Origin: Antedon bifida
Taxonomy: Eukaryota; Echinodermata; Crinoidea; Comatulida; Antedonidae
Reading direction: 5' to 3'
Assembly (NCBI GenBank): GCA_963402885.1
Contig: OY727094.1
Span: forward strand, 32,924,501 to 32,988,500
Length of the DNA: 64,000 nt
Shown: positions 24,701 to 37,400 of the stretch, piece after piece
Layout of the letters: every line of letters begins with the position of its first letter
How positions within the stretch are numbered: the first letter of the stretch is position 1
The notes under the pieces: model-generated
The model's database searches: none
Told to the model about the DNA's origin: nothing
Seen by the model: only the letters and a program-made list of their open reading frames with translations
Made by a program: the position numbers and the translations under genes

Positions 24701-27700
24701 AATATAAAGAAATATATAAATCTCTTATTTTATAATTTTTACAACATAGATTTAGAACAATTAACAATTCAAATGTTTTTTTTGTGTGATTTTTTAGAGT
24801 GCAACATTACCATTGGTTGTCAAGGAGATTCAAGATGGTGCCACGCAACTTGAGATTGTAAAATGTCTCATAAGCAAGTTAGTATAAACAGAATAAAATG
24901 TGTTTTGTTCTTAACCCAGACTTATTCAAACATATTCTGTACTGTTTTTCTCTGAGTGAGTGAGTGACCTAGCGGTTATGACAGTGGAACTGTAATTATG
25001 TAGCCATAACATCAGCAAAGCTTCGAGGCTCATCTCGCTCTATGGTTCTGGTGGTAGAACGAGTCTTCTCGAAAAAGGACTATAAACCGTAGGTCCAGTG
25101 TACACATTTAGCACTATAAAAAACCTAGTACATCTTTTGAGACGAGTATGGAGTTACCCCGGTGTACTAGTACATCACAGCCACTGATCATAACTGGGCC
25201 CTCTGGGAGACCAGTCTTTGACTGGAGAGGTCACCCAGTATAAATAATATTTTTTTTTACTACAAGTGTAGTAGTCAAAGAGTCCAACATTAACTAATGT
25301 TTAATGCTAATCCAGTCAGAATGTTCATGTTCTATTTTGTTTATTTTATCATAACCCTATATGTCATTACTTGATCTTCTTAGGTCAGGAAATATACACT
25401 TTGATCAAATTACAAAGACGAGATCCGTACATAATTTAATAAACAATGTGAGTATACCAGTCATATAAAATAATGTTTTTTCTATGTACAGTATATATGT
25501 ATCTATGTCTGAAGTAGTGATCCATTTTTTCAGTATTTTTAAAATTCTTTGATTTCCCTTTGTTTTTAGTTAAATCTTAAAGGAGTAAAGTTGTATGTAA
25601 AGTTTCTAAAGAACCTATTCATCAATGGTCCAACCCAAGACAGGTAATGTTGTTAGACTTTATCAATAGTAAAGCATATAACAATCTAGTAAGACAAATT
25701 GCGTTTCCAATTAAAATTTTATATTGTATATTTTAATTTTTTTTCTACAGTTTTGAGAAAGTACCAGATCTCGACTCTACTCGCAGATGGGTGTGTCATG
25801 AGGTTAGATTGAATATTATTTAAATTGTTGTATATTTACATTTTTTATTTTAACAAATAAGGTTTTTACTTTGTTTAAATCGGTGTATTTTGATTTGTTT
25901 TTACTTGGTAGATGCTGTCGTTAATAAGAAGTCCTGGGATTCCTAAGCAGGAACAATGGGTTTTAGATGTTACTCAGTTCCTGTTTGTTCATGCATATTT
26001 TAATATTGAATCAAATGATACAAGTATCCCCCAGTGCAAACATCTTTTAGCTCATAAGATTGGGAAAGATTTACAGGAGCTCCTGGCCAGCCTGTTTCAA
26101 AGTTGCTTGACGTCGCTTAGCAACATGCCTGCCTCACAAGGTATTATATTTATATTGGTTTATTTTATATATATTGTAATCTACCCACAATTCATTTTGT
26201 TATTGCCAAGAGAGTGTGAAATAAAGACCGAAATTATTATATCATACTATTTATTTATTTTTTGGTTTCAGTGTTGGTTGAAGAAAATGAGCCAGGTCAG
26301 AATCAAAGGACATTGGGAATGACATCTGGAGGTGACCTCTGGGTCAAGTTGATAGTGCAATACGCCCAACAGTTAGTGACCTCACCACATGTCACCTTTC
26401 GCATTGAATTCACTTCTGAAGTAAGACTTTGATGTCAATACAAACACCTTTTTATTTCATCCTACAACATTTCTACAGTCATTTTATACAAACTATTGAA
26501 TATATAAATGCACAATTTTTAACATGCAGTGATTTCTGTTCATAGATGAAATCAGCATGGGAGAAGATGCTTTCTTCAGTGGCAGATGTAGAATCCAAGA
26601 TGGAAAGTAAAAGGAACATAACGGCAGGATCGGCCTTCCAGCTCCTCTTTCTTCATGTCGGACTTCAGATATTTATGGAACCAAGCAATGCAGTTGACCT
26701 TGTTGAGGTCAGAATTAATTCATAATCGGTGTCTAGTTATTGAAAATATATAATATTATTTATACATAAAATATATTCATGAATTTAATTTTTATATTTC
26801 ACCTTTGTTTGTTTTGTTTTTATAGGAATTAAGCAATTGTTACAAGAAGGCATTCACCAAACGCCGGTCTGTTGCTAAACAAGTTGATGGTAAAAATAAT
26901 ATACTAATTATCTCTATTTTAAGATCATAATATTTATAAAGTTAATTCCACAGAAAAGTGTACAGATTACTCATAGAAAAACAAATGTAGAGGTACTGTA
27001 AACAATAGATGTGTTTATAATTTTACTGTCATTTTATTTTTTCAGAACCAGAGTGGGTAGAAGTAGTTGTTGATATTCTGATTGGCCTTCTCTCTAAATC
27101 ATCTCATCTATTGAGGGCAGTTGTCGACAATACCTTCAAGATGATCTGTTCGCATATGACAAAGAAGGCATTGTCTCTTTTAGTAGATGTAGGTGTTTGT
27201 GGAGGGAGCTGCCTATATTTGGATACCTTAGTTTAAGCCTAACTGGAAAGCCTGCTATGATAGGAGTATAAATTGAAACTGTTGTTTAAAAATTGTTGTT
27301 AATGTTAATTTATTTTATATTTTATTTATGAATGTATTGATAACCAGTTTTGTCCTCTCCAAATTCACATTTTATTTTTGATTTTGTAGGTTTTAGATCC
27401 ATCAAAGAACAAAGAAGAAGATAGTAATGTGGAATTGGTTAATGATTCAGGTAAAAATAATCTCAATTATGACCTATGACCTATTATGATTTTTATGACC
27501 TATAACCTATTGACATGAAACTTATGAAATAAAGTATCTCACTACAATCTCTTTCCGTTAGTATATTATATGTTCTTTTAAAAAATTGTTTAACTTCTTC
27601 TTTGCTTACATTCCTCATTTTGTATTTCCTTTTTTTTTTAATATAGAAGAAGAAGATATCGATGAGGATAAGGAAAATTCACCAGTAAGTTGTACTTTGC

Positions 27701-30700
27701 TTTTGTCCTTAAGCTCAGTCTACACTATCAAACCAGTTTGACAAAAAAGTGTGATGTGCCCAAATATGGTAGTGATATGCCCAAATGTGGAAGTGATATG
27801 ATGTCATTGTGTCCATATATGGGCACAAAAAATTTGATTGTAGTTATATCTTTTGATAGTATTGTACTGGTAAACAATCTTATTATTTTTCAGAGTAATG
27901 GTAACATTAACGAAGAAGATGAGATTGAAGAAGACGGTTCCAAACAGGATGATGAAAGTGATGAGGAAGATGATGAGGAAGATGATGAGGAGGATGAAGA
28001 TGATATCGAGATGGTCGATGATGAGTTCAGAGCTCAAATCCGAGATGCTTTAGGAGACGCCGCTGTTCAACTAAGTGATGAGGTACGACTCAATATACTT
28101 GGAGGAGGAATATTTTACTATTTAAATAAATATTTTATAGTTGTAATACACAAACAATTTTTTCGTAATATGTTTGATAATAAAATAAAGAAATGTGGCT
28201 TGTGCATCACTAATAGATGCAATAAAGGAGAGAGATATGCTTTGCAGTAAAAATATCTAGTTCTAGTTTTCCTGTGACCTAGAAGATCGTAGGGGCGTAG
28301 TAGATGCGATACAGTTCACCAAGTCCTTCCATCTTTGTATGTAAATGCATACTGTTGCTATATATGTTATATAATCTCTATATGTAGATTAGACTAATCT
28401 CTATATGTAGATTAGACTAATCTCCTCCAGTCTGATACATATGTACAGTACACATTATGTTTGTGTAAAACAGCTTTTTATCTTAACATAAAGAGTAATT
28501 CCGCTATTTATTCGTTTTTAGGAAGATGAGCAGGAGGATGAGGAAGATGATGACATGGATGACGAGACAATGATGAGATTCGATTCAGTCTTAGCAGCGG
28601 CATTCAAAGAAAAACTGCAAAAGAAGAAATCCAAAATGGAAGCTGTAACGCTCGTGTTACATTTTAAGTTGCGTGTTCTTGATCTTGTAACGATTTTCAT
28701 CAAACAGCAACCGGAGAACATCCTAGTCGCTGTAAGTTTTATGACAGTAAAAGCCATTCAAATGGAATGCAAACACCAATATAGACTTGGCCCAAGTCTG
28801 TAGTTTTTTTGTGTTAGCCAGTCAGTTTTTTGATTTTTGTCTGAAACAGCTCTGAAACGCCATTTGTGCCAAAATATTTAAACGCCAATATTATTTTGCA
28901 TGTTTGTAATACTCATCCTATCATTTTTCGTTAAATTGGATTTAGGATCTTTTGTTACCGCTGGTCTACATGATACAGGCAGCTTCTAGTGATAAAGATC
29001 AGGATTTATTAAAAGATAAAGCTGCAAACATATATAAGACTAAACTCTGTCGACCAAAAAAGGTAAGAACACCAATTTTGTTTACAGTAAACCTCTATTT
29101 TCGAGACATGGGGTTCTCCTATAATTATAATATATTATTTTGATAAACACTGCAACTTATTCACAGTAAATTACTAAACAGATGATCAAATATTTGAATA
29201 TTTATTTGTTATTTTTAGTATCCGAAAGTATCAGGCGATGAAAAAGAAGAGTTGCATAAATGCTTAGAAGAAATGATGAAAGCCCTAAGGAAAGGTAGAC
29301 AAATACTATACTACTACATAATCACAATGTTTTAGTTGACTCTATGAAGATATACTGTATAGTTGACTCTGAAGATATAGTTGAGATACACTGTATAACC
29401 CTTTGAATGATATATCTGTTTTTTTTATTTTTTACAGCTTCATCAGTGTTCATAGTATCACTGATTTCTAGTGGTTGTCTATTCCTTGTGCGTATATTGA
29501 CATCATCTACCGACCAATCGCCCCTTAAAACTAGGAGACAACGTAAAGATGCCACACAAGAGAAACATGCTGAGGTAAAGTACATCCTTTTAAATAAAGG
29601 CCAATTTACACAGACCAACGGTAAGCGGCAAAACGACGTAGCTTGTCCCACATAGAATTTGTATCTATCCTTACTGGAAACCATCTGTCAGCTCCGTGTT
29701 GTGTGTAAATGGTCATAAGGAATAACAAAGATTCTATATTTTTATTAACGTTGCCGCTTCTCTGTGTAAATTGGCCTTAATGTTTTTCAGAACTCTAATC
29801 TAATAGTGCTTTTAGTGGGTTACAATACTATTGTAAAAATATTCATGTCTGGTTTTTTTTGTGATGCAGAATGATTCTTCAGATAAAGAAAGAATTTCAG
29901 CTTTGTACAATAAATCACTTTTGGATTTTATGACATACAGGTAAGATATAAGCATTTAGATTTTAACTCATCACCAAGATAAGTTAGGTAATTATCTGTG
30001 TAATGTATCATGCACATTGAAATAAGTGTTTGGAAATTGTGTGTATGTTCTGTGTTATTTTTCCGAATAAGGGATATCTTGAATTACAAAGTTCATTGTT
30101 TTGTTGAAGGTTAATACTATTTTTGACTATTGTTATTTTCTCAGAGCAACTTGTCTACACCCTGTGCTGTTTACAGATCTTATAGAACGATTTCCAGTAA
30201 GTTAATCAGCTATTATTGAATCATAGAGCATCCTTTCATGTGTTTTTGTTGTACAACAATGGACCTATAAATTCTAATTTAACAACTATACTAAAGAATA
30301 TGATTTTGAAGGGTACCAGAGAGTTGTTAATTAACAACTCACTGGTATATACCTTTATATTATGTGTCATGTGTTCTATCATACCATAATGATAAATAAT
30401 AATAAAATCTTTGTGCTTACTAATTAATGTAGTTACAATATTATGTACATATATATTACATACTATAGTATAGTCTGAAAACAAAACAATCCGTTTATAA
30501 TGTATTTATTTATTTGTTGATAGAATCTTGGATGGTTCGTAGCCCCTCAACTTATTCAGTACACAACTGAAAATATTCAGATATATCGTAAGGTAAGACC
30601 ACAGTTCTGTAAGATTTTTTTGTGTAAATTTTAAATAATAATTTTGATCTATGTTAAAGCAGATTTTTCGTCATTTGAAATCTTTTGTTTTTTTTTAATT

Positions 30701-31572
30701 TCAGAAACAAGCTTGTTTGATGTTGACAAATTTAATCAGTAAACGACCATATTTGGTATGTAGACTTTTTTTGTAGTTTTTGCACTGAAGTAGGAAAGAT
30801 AATTATTAGTGAATGGTTTAATTATAATGAATAATTTTGATTATTACATTTTATTTATTTATAGGGAAATGAGGATCCAAAGAAAATCTGTAAACAATTA
30901 TCTTCAATGATTTCAAAGGTATACAATGAAATTACATATTCTATTTTAATCAGGTGTATGTGTTTTATATCGATAGTGTTTATCAATATTTCAATATAGA
31001 TATTTTGTATTGATCGGTTTTATGATATTCTTTGCATTAAACAGGTTGTCGCAAACACACTGGATTCGGAGTCTACATTCAGGCCAAAGTTCATCTTGCA
31101 GTTTTTAATGTTGATAAAAGAGTTTGCTGCCCTCAAACAGAGTCTTAATGACGTAATAATTCACAATTATCTTATGGTATTTAAGTAATAAAAGAAACGC
31201 TTGTGCAAGTGTCAAATAAATATTCACAATTTGTTTTTCACCAACAGAAAGAAGGATTTGATGTGATTAGAAGTTTGTTGCAGAAATTAAAGGACAAAAC
31301 AGAAATCAAAAGATCGGGTGAACTTTCATCGGCTATTGGTGCTGCCCTCAATGGAGTAAATAACAGGTAAGATTGTCTCATATTGCTAGAGTGTTTTTCT
31401 ATCATTGCGCAACCTAAGCCTCATACAAGACGTTAATACCTTATGTTTGTGTGTGCAGTATTAGATTCTAAATAAACATTTATTTATTGTTTTATTTTGT
31501 AGGTCATCCAGCAAACGTAAGAGGAGGAAAACAAAACACAGAAAAAGAAGATCTGAAACTGAACAAGTGTGA
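21712..31572 (+). CDS. MYBBP1A: MYBBP1A (Pol5-family nucleolar protein), 31 exons, 5' end not seen
   Basis: I assembled 31 exons with matching phases and GT/AG borders, about 1070 codons to the stop at 31570-31572. Exons: 21712-21795, 22166-22237, 22325-22435, 22774-22896, 23173-23265, 23886-23997, 24345-24523, 24798-24877, 25384-25447, 25570-25643, 25751-25802, 25912-26140, 26272-26420, 26546-26707, 26826-26889, 27046-27188, 27390-27450, 27647-27684, 27894-28082, 28522-28731, 28946-29062, 29219-29294, 29438-29574, 29870-29940, 30145-30196, 30524-30592, 30705-30755, 30865-30918, 31045-31152, 31248-31366, 31503-31572. Family hallmarks: MFGQVFAYIAVVQSGRL near the start, EPEWVEVVVDILIGLLSKSSHLLRA (given here only as family landmark EPEWVEVVVDIL), an acidic stretch (27900-28010, 28522-28580) and a basic KRKRRKTKHRKRR tail, likely nucleolar. 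The human protein represses transcription and acts in rRNA synthesis. About 100 N-terminal residues are missing; a Penelope-like element and block A lie where they should be. Confidence 0.92.
21880..22108 (+). mobile_element. Possible LINE 3' tail
   Basis: Ends in AATAAATTGAATTGAATTAA, a short TTGAA repeat after a polyadenylation-like motif, as left by some non-LTR elements. No coding remains. It lies in the first visible MYBBP1A intron. Confidence 0.35.
22441..22568. mobile_element. MITE (GCTCTGTCTACACTATC family), copy 1
   Basis: Inverted ends GCTCTGTCTACACTATCAAA and TTTGATAGTGTAGACAGAGC frame a GTGATGTGCCCA...TGGGCACAT core that is itself an inverted repeat. No transposase. It starts only five bases past the splice donor of the MYBBP1A exon ending at 22435. 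Confidence 0.9.
22941..23082. mobile_element. MITE (same family), copy 2
   Basis: Same inverted ends as copy 1, with an extra TATGGTAG.GATATG repeat inside. In the intron after the exon ending at 22896. Confidence 0.9.
23287..23610 (+). mobile_element. tRNA-derived SINE, copy 1
   Basis: The head resembles a class II tRNA (Ser/Leu type): A box GAGCGGTTAAGGC, B box GGTTCAAGGCT. The body carries GACTATAAACCGTAG and GGGGTTACCCCGGCGTACTA, the tail CAGCCACTGATCATAACTGG and an AATAAATAATAA end. Lies in a MYBBP1A intron. Confidence 0.85.
23627..23735 (+). repeat. Partial tandem copy of the SINE tail
   Basis: Repeats the last ~110 bp of the preceding SINE (GGGGTTACCCCGGCGTACTA to AATAAATAATAAGCATATA). 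Confidence 0.85.
24126..24245 (-). mobile_element. Penelope-type terminal fragment
   Basis: Matches in reverse complement the arms at 39905-40140 and 53553-53760: CTCCTGAGGACGATCAAAG, ...TTGATCAAAACGTC, AGAAACTCAACAG and ATAAAGTTTGCGGTACGC. Lies in a MYBBP1A intron. Confidence 0.6.
24956..25246 (+). mobile_element. tRNA-derived SINE, copy 2
   Basis: Same family and same tail subtype as the SINE at 23287, more diverged in the A box (CTAGCGGTTATGACAG). B box GCTTCGAGGCT. In the MYBBP1A intron before the exon at 25384. Confidence 0.85.
27713..27860. mobile_element. MITE (GCTCTGTCTACACTATC family), copy 3, degenerate
   Basis: Left end GCTCAGTCTACACTATCAAA and core are clear; the right end is worn (TTTTGATAGTATTG). 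In a MYBBP1A intron. Confidence 0.75.
28782..28906. mobile_element. Relative of the insertion nested in the Penelope-like element
   Basis: Begins with the palindrome AGACTTGGCCCAAGTCT and shares TTTTTGTCTGAAA and AAACGCCAT.TGTGC with 20888-21067. In a MYBBP1A intron. Confidence 0.7.
29598..29780. mobile_element. MITE with GGCCAATTTACACAGA ends
   Basis: AAGGCCAATTTACACAGA at the left is answered by TCTGTGTAAATTGGCCTT at the right; GCGGCAAAACG near the left and CGTTGCCGC near the right extend the pairing. No ORF of its own. In a MYBBP1A intron. Confidence 0.85.
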
Positions 31573-31576
31573 AATG

Positions 31577-32935
31577 TACAGTATTAAACACAGAATTGAA
31601 CGCAACCATAGACACTACATTATTGAACACAGAATTGAACGTAACCATAGACACTACAGTATTGAACACAGAATTGAACGTAAGCATAGACACTACAGTA
31701 TTGAACACAGACTTGAACGCAACCATAGACACTACAGTATTGAACACAGACTTGAACGTAACCATAGACACTACAGTATTGAACACAGAATTGAACGTAA
31801 CCATAGACACTACAGTATTTAACACAGAATTGAACGTAACCATAGACACTACATTATTGAACACAGAATTGAACGTAACCATAGACACTACAGTATTGAA
31901 CACAGAATTGAACGTAACCATAGACACTACAGTATTGAACACAGACTTGAACGCAACCATAGACACTACAGTATTGAACACAGACTTGAACGTAACCATA
32001 GACACTACAGTATTGAACACAGAATTGAACGTAACCATAGACACTACAGTATTGAACACAGAATTGAACGTAACCATAGACACTACAGTATTGAACACAG
32101 AATTGAACGTAACCATAGACACTACAGTATTGAACACAGAATTGAATGCAACCATAGACACTACAGTATTGAACACAGACTTGAACGTAACCATAGACAC
32201 TACAGTATTGAACACAGAATTGAACGCAACCATAGACACTACAGTATTAAACACAGAATTGAACACAACAATAGACACTACAGTATTTAACACAGAATTG
32301 AATGCAACCATAGACACTACAGTGTTGAACACAGAATTGAACGCAACAATAGACACTACAGTATTTAACACAGAATTGAATGCAACCATAGACACTACAG
32401 TATTGAACACAGAATTGAACGTAACCATAGACACTACAGTATTGAACACAGAATTGAACGCAACCATAGACGCTACAGTATTTAACACAGAATTGAATGC
32501 AACCATAGACACTACAGTATTGAACACAGAATTGAACGTAACCATAGACACTACAGTGTTGAACACAGAATTGAACACAACAATAGACACTACAGTATTT
32601 AACACAGAATTAAACGCAACCATAGACACTACAGTGTTGAACACAGAATTGAATGCTACCATAGACACTACAGTGTTGAACACAGAATTGAACGCAACCA
32701 TAGACACTACAGTGTTGAACACAAAATTGAACGCAACCATAGACACTACAGTGTTGAACACAGAATTGAACGCAACCATAGACACTACAGTGTTGAACAC
32801 AGAATTGAACGCAACCATAGACACTACAGTGTTGAACACAGAATTGAACGCAACCATAGACACTACAGTGTTGAACACAAAATTGAACGCAACCATAGAC
32901 ACTACAGAATTTAAAAAAGAATTGACAGTACATTA
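31577..32935. repeat. 39-bp minisatellite in the MYBBP1A 3' UTR (about 35 units)
   Basis: The unit is ACAGTATTGAACACAGAATT followed by GAACGYAACCATAGACACT. It starts within five bases of the MYBBP1A stop. Because 39 is divisible by three and the unit lacks stops in several frames, long ORFs arise on both strands (TVLNTELNATIDT repeats on +, about 456 codons; SMVAFNSVFNTVV repeats on -, about 472 codons). Neither has a convincing start or any non-repeat part, so I treat them as repeat artefacts. Confidence 0.95.
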
Positions 32936-33437
32936 TTGAACACATAATTGAACGCAACCATAGACACAAACCACTCACTGGAATGGAAGTGAACACAAGC
33001 ATTACATAGAGCATTACATAGAGCATGTGATTGATTTACATTTTAGGAGTTAAAAGTTTTAAAAATGTATTTAAAAATGTAGATACTTTAACAGAATATA
33101 CAACTGTATCTACTGTATCTGCATTTGTTTGCACAGAAAAACAATTTTTAAATGTATTTAAAATTTGTAAATGTCAACATGCCATTAAATAATAATACAT
33201 CAATTCAATTAATAATTGTTTTTCAAACTACGAAAAAAACTGTCATATTTTAAAGTACTTATATGTTTCAACATAACGTATATCAATTTTATTTTGCAAC
33301 TTGCGTATAAAAATCAAGATAATTTTGGCTATTTTCATTTTTTACAGTATTATTATTTCTACATAATTTTATATCCACTTATATGTATAAAAATCATGTG
33401 TGATTTATATACGGTACTGTAGATGATATAAAGAGAT

Positions 33438-33443
33438 AATAAA
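33438..33443 (+). terminator. Candidate MYBBP1A polyadenylation signal
   Basis: AATAAA within GATAATAAAAATCC, at the same relative place as the AATAAA in the relic at 17049. It would give a 3' UTR of about 1.9 kb, mostly minisatellite. Confidence 0.45.
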
Positions 33444-34489
33444 AATCCAAATGAACAACTTATTTTTAAGTATTTTTATTTCCGAAATAAAGAAGTAAAT
33501 ATGTATAAAAATGAACTATAAAAACAAAAAAATGTACATATCGGTGGTACACTGTGATCCGGTTAAGAGTTTTTTTTTTTACATTTGTTCATTTCCATAG
33601 AGATAATGCATTTCATAACAATTTAGTTGCTATAGATACAGACATAGGTTTTCAAATCAGCAACAAACCAAACATAATATACTATATACAGAATCAACTC
33701 GCTTAAAATGGTATTCCCAGATTTCTATTAGACTATTTTATGTAAACTCCCATCAATTTTAAAAACCAGATATAGACAGATAATAATTAGAATCTAGTAT
33801 AGCTGCTGTTTATCAAATTTCATGTTACATATATCATGCAACATCCCGATAAAACATTTTAAATGTCTTTCAAGGTATTTTATATTAAAATGTTTGGTCC
33901 GTAACTAATACATACAAATATCCAAAAATCAACAAAATTCTGTCTATTTTTTTTATTAAACATCTGGAGTTGATAAATCGATTATTTACATATTGTTTGA
34001 TAAACATTAGTACAGCAAGTTTTGCATCATCTTGAAATTTCAAATTTATTGTTCCAATATCTTTCTTCCCGCAAATGGTTGCTTTACTGCCTCCATATAT
34101 TACGCTATATTTTTGTAATTATCATGAATTTTTAGAATATAATTATGCATTCTAAATTGTAAAATAAAATCAACATTTCTTAATGATTTATGGTATATCA
34201 ATATTTGTTCTAGATATGTATATATGTATATATGTCTATTGCACTATGCAAATTATAATAGCATGAATGTTGCTTCATTTTTTAGCTGTTTAGCATTTTA
34301 TGTTTAGGTGAGGGAATATAAAAACCATGAAATGTAAAAAAAAAAAAACACACAAAACGAATCCAAATGAGTGTCATGTTTCCGCTAAATATCAAATATC
34401 AACGAAAAATACACCCAAAATGTTTGTGTCCGAGCGCATCATCTAATTTCGACTACTTTTGGTGTTGAGTCCGTAATCATTGTTACTAT

Positions 34490-37400
34490 AAAGAAGAGGA
34501 TTGTTGCAGCGCCCATGTGGCGGCTCTATATTGCTCTGTGCATAACAACTTCGTATCTGTTTGCAGATGGTTTTTTCATCAAATAAGTTTTACTGGATGC
34601 TGGAATAACAAATTGAGCACCATATATTCACAAATTTCTTATGTGGAAATAATCGTATCTTGGAGTAAATCGCAGTTGTTTTTCTTGTTGTTTCCTGAAG
34701 TTCAGCTAGGCCCTGCTTGTGCCTTTATTGTTTTAATTCAAACTCATCACTGCCCAAGAACAATGGTCTACTAGCATCAGTGGGAAGCTAGCCCTGTACT
34801 TTCAATCTGACTGTGCATATTGTTATGTAAATGACCTTGTACACCTCATGCTTGAAGACCTGCTGTTGTCATGCTAATTAGCTATAGCTCTGAGTTTCTT
34901 CATGGTTTACAGGGCTGTGTAACCAACAACAATAACAGTTGTGAACTTCTTGAAGAATCTTGCTTAATTATACAATCTTTTAAGTTGAACTCCAGTAGCT
35001 GTAGTATCCACCTATTACCAAGGAGGCCAAAAAGAAAAACCAGGCGTGGTACAAGAGCTGGGCGTGACAAACACACTAAAAACAATCTATCATTTCCGGA
35101 CTTATCATCAAACTCTCTCTTATCTAAAAACAATATTAAATTTTGCAGTATTAATACAAGATCCGTTCGGAACAAAACAACAGAATTTGTGGATTTCGTT
35201 ATCGAACATAATCTGGATGTTGTTGCCCTTTCGGAAACGTGGCTTAAACCAGAAGACACATCAGTTATAGGAAATATTACACCCAACGGATACTCTCTCA
35301 AACATGCTCCCCGTGCTGGTACTAAAAGAGGTGGTGGAGTTGCACTTCTTTACAAGGAAAGCATAGCGGTTAAATGTTATGACACGGGATTATTACCAAA
35401 ATCATTTGAACTGCTAAATGTGGAAATAGTCAGCAATGCATCCTCAGTTTTCCTCGTAGCAGTATATCGACCTCAAAGTAAATCAACGGGTTGCAGTCTA
35501 AATGTTTTCACTGAAGAATTCTCAACTTTGGTTGATCACTATGTATTGAAGCCGGCTCCCATACTATTCGTTGGAGACTTTAACATCCATGTGGATATGC
35601 CAAATGATGCAGATGCAATTCATTTTCGGAATCTACTTGTAGCAAGCAGTCTTCAACAGCATGTGTCTACACCTACACACCGACATGGTCATACATTAGA
35701 CTTGCTGATCACACGTTCATCTGATCCTCCTGTTTTCTCAAACCTTAATGTCATTGATGGTATATCAGATCACTATGCAATCACATGTAATCTCCTTATC
35801 AAGAAGCCACCCGTAATCACTAAATCCATCGAAACTCGTCATTGGAATGCTATAAATTTTGAGACATTATGTAAAGATATCACACAGTCTGATCTCGGAA
35901 CTTCGCTCTCAAATCTTGATTTATCAAGTAAAGTACGACTATATGTCACCACTTTGAGTGAACTTCTTGACAAACATGCACCACCGAAAAAGAGAACAGT
36001 AAAGGTCCGACCAAACACTAGTTGGTATAACAGTGACATCTATGCTGAGAAAAGAACAAAGCGTAAGCTTGAAAAGAAATGGAGAATCTCTCATCTGGAA
36101 ATAGATCGTCAAGCTTACATTGCACAGAAGAGGAATGTAAATTCCATGGTAAGAAAGGCAAAGGCCAACTACTACATTGGCTTGTGTGAAGAACATGCAG
36201 CAGATCAGAAAGGACTTTTTAAAATTGTTAACCAACTCCTTCATCATCGCCAGGTATCACCTCTCCCAGATAGTCTTTCTGACTTTGATCTTGCGAACAG
36301 GTTCTGTCAGTTTTTCACAGACAAGATCAAGATCATCAGAGACGACTTCAAGATTGATGACATGTCATTTAATGAGCCTGTGACAGCTGTCCATCAGCAT
36401 CTCACAACATTTACACCAGCATCTCAAGATGAGATCCGCAACATTCTGATGAAATCACCAACAAAATCATGCAGGTTAGATCCAGTTCCTACTTCTATAC
36501 TGAAGAAGTGTATAGACGCAGTCGTTCCAATAATAACGGAAATCATTAACCATTCTCTTAATACCGGCATAGTGCCAGATGAACTGAAAATTGCTCACGT
36601 TCGTCCTTTAATAAAAAAGCAAAACTTGGATCATAACACGCTGAAAAATTACCGCCCGGTGTCGAATCTTTCTTTTCTTGGAAAGACTCTGGAGCGTGTA
36701 GTGACATCACGCATTACTCCATATCTTCAAAAGCATAATTTAAATGAGAATTACCAGTCGGCATATCGTGCATGTCATAGCACGGAGAGTTCCCTTTTAA
36801 AGGTACAGAATGATTTGTTACAAGGAATGAATGATGGGAAAATAACGCTATTGGTGTTGTTGGATTTGTCAGCAGCGTTTGATACAGTTGATCACCAAAG
36901 ACTGATAACCCGTCTGAAAAATCGCATTGGCATAAATGGTGTTGCTCTTAACTGGTTCCAGTCATATCTTACAGGAAGACGTCAGCTAGTCTGTATCAAT
37001 GATGCATTCTCAGATGAAGCTTGCCTGGAATATGGTGTACCACAGGGGTCAGTAATTGGGCCTGGCCAGTTTTCCATTTATACGCTTCCCCTTGGTGACA
37101 TTATTCGCAAACACAGTCTACATTTCCATTTCTATGCAGATGATACACAGATTTATGTGTCAGTAAAACCAGTGCAAAGGGATGTTGCTGCAGCAATCAG
37201 TAAGATGGAAGCCTGTATAGAAGATGTTCGCAATTGGATGACAACAAATTACCTAAAGTTGAATGATGGAAAGACAGAGTTTATTATCGTCGGGTCTAAA
37301 TGTAACATCTCCAAAATCAACATCACACATATCAGAATCGGAAACTCTAACATCGCTCCCTCATCGGTGGTCCGGAATCTGGGAATCATGCTGGATAGTA

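Noticed and set aside
31569-32939. 456-codon + strand ORF and 472-codon - strand ORF
   Set aside because: Both are pure products of a 39-bp tandem array whose period is a codon multiple. They have no non-repeat domain and no good start, and overlap each other.
34517-34774. 85-codon ORF as LINE ORF1
   Set aside because: No RNA-binding, esterase or zinc-knuckle motif; likely a chance frame in the LINE 5' region.
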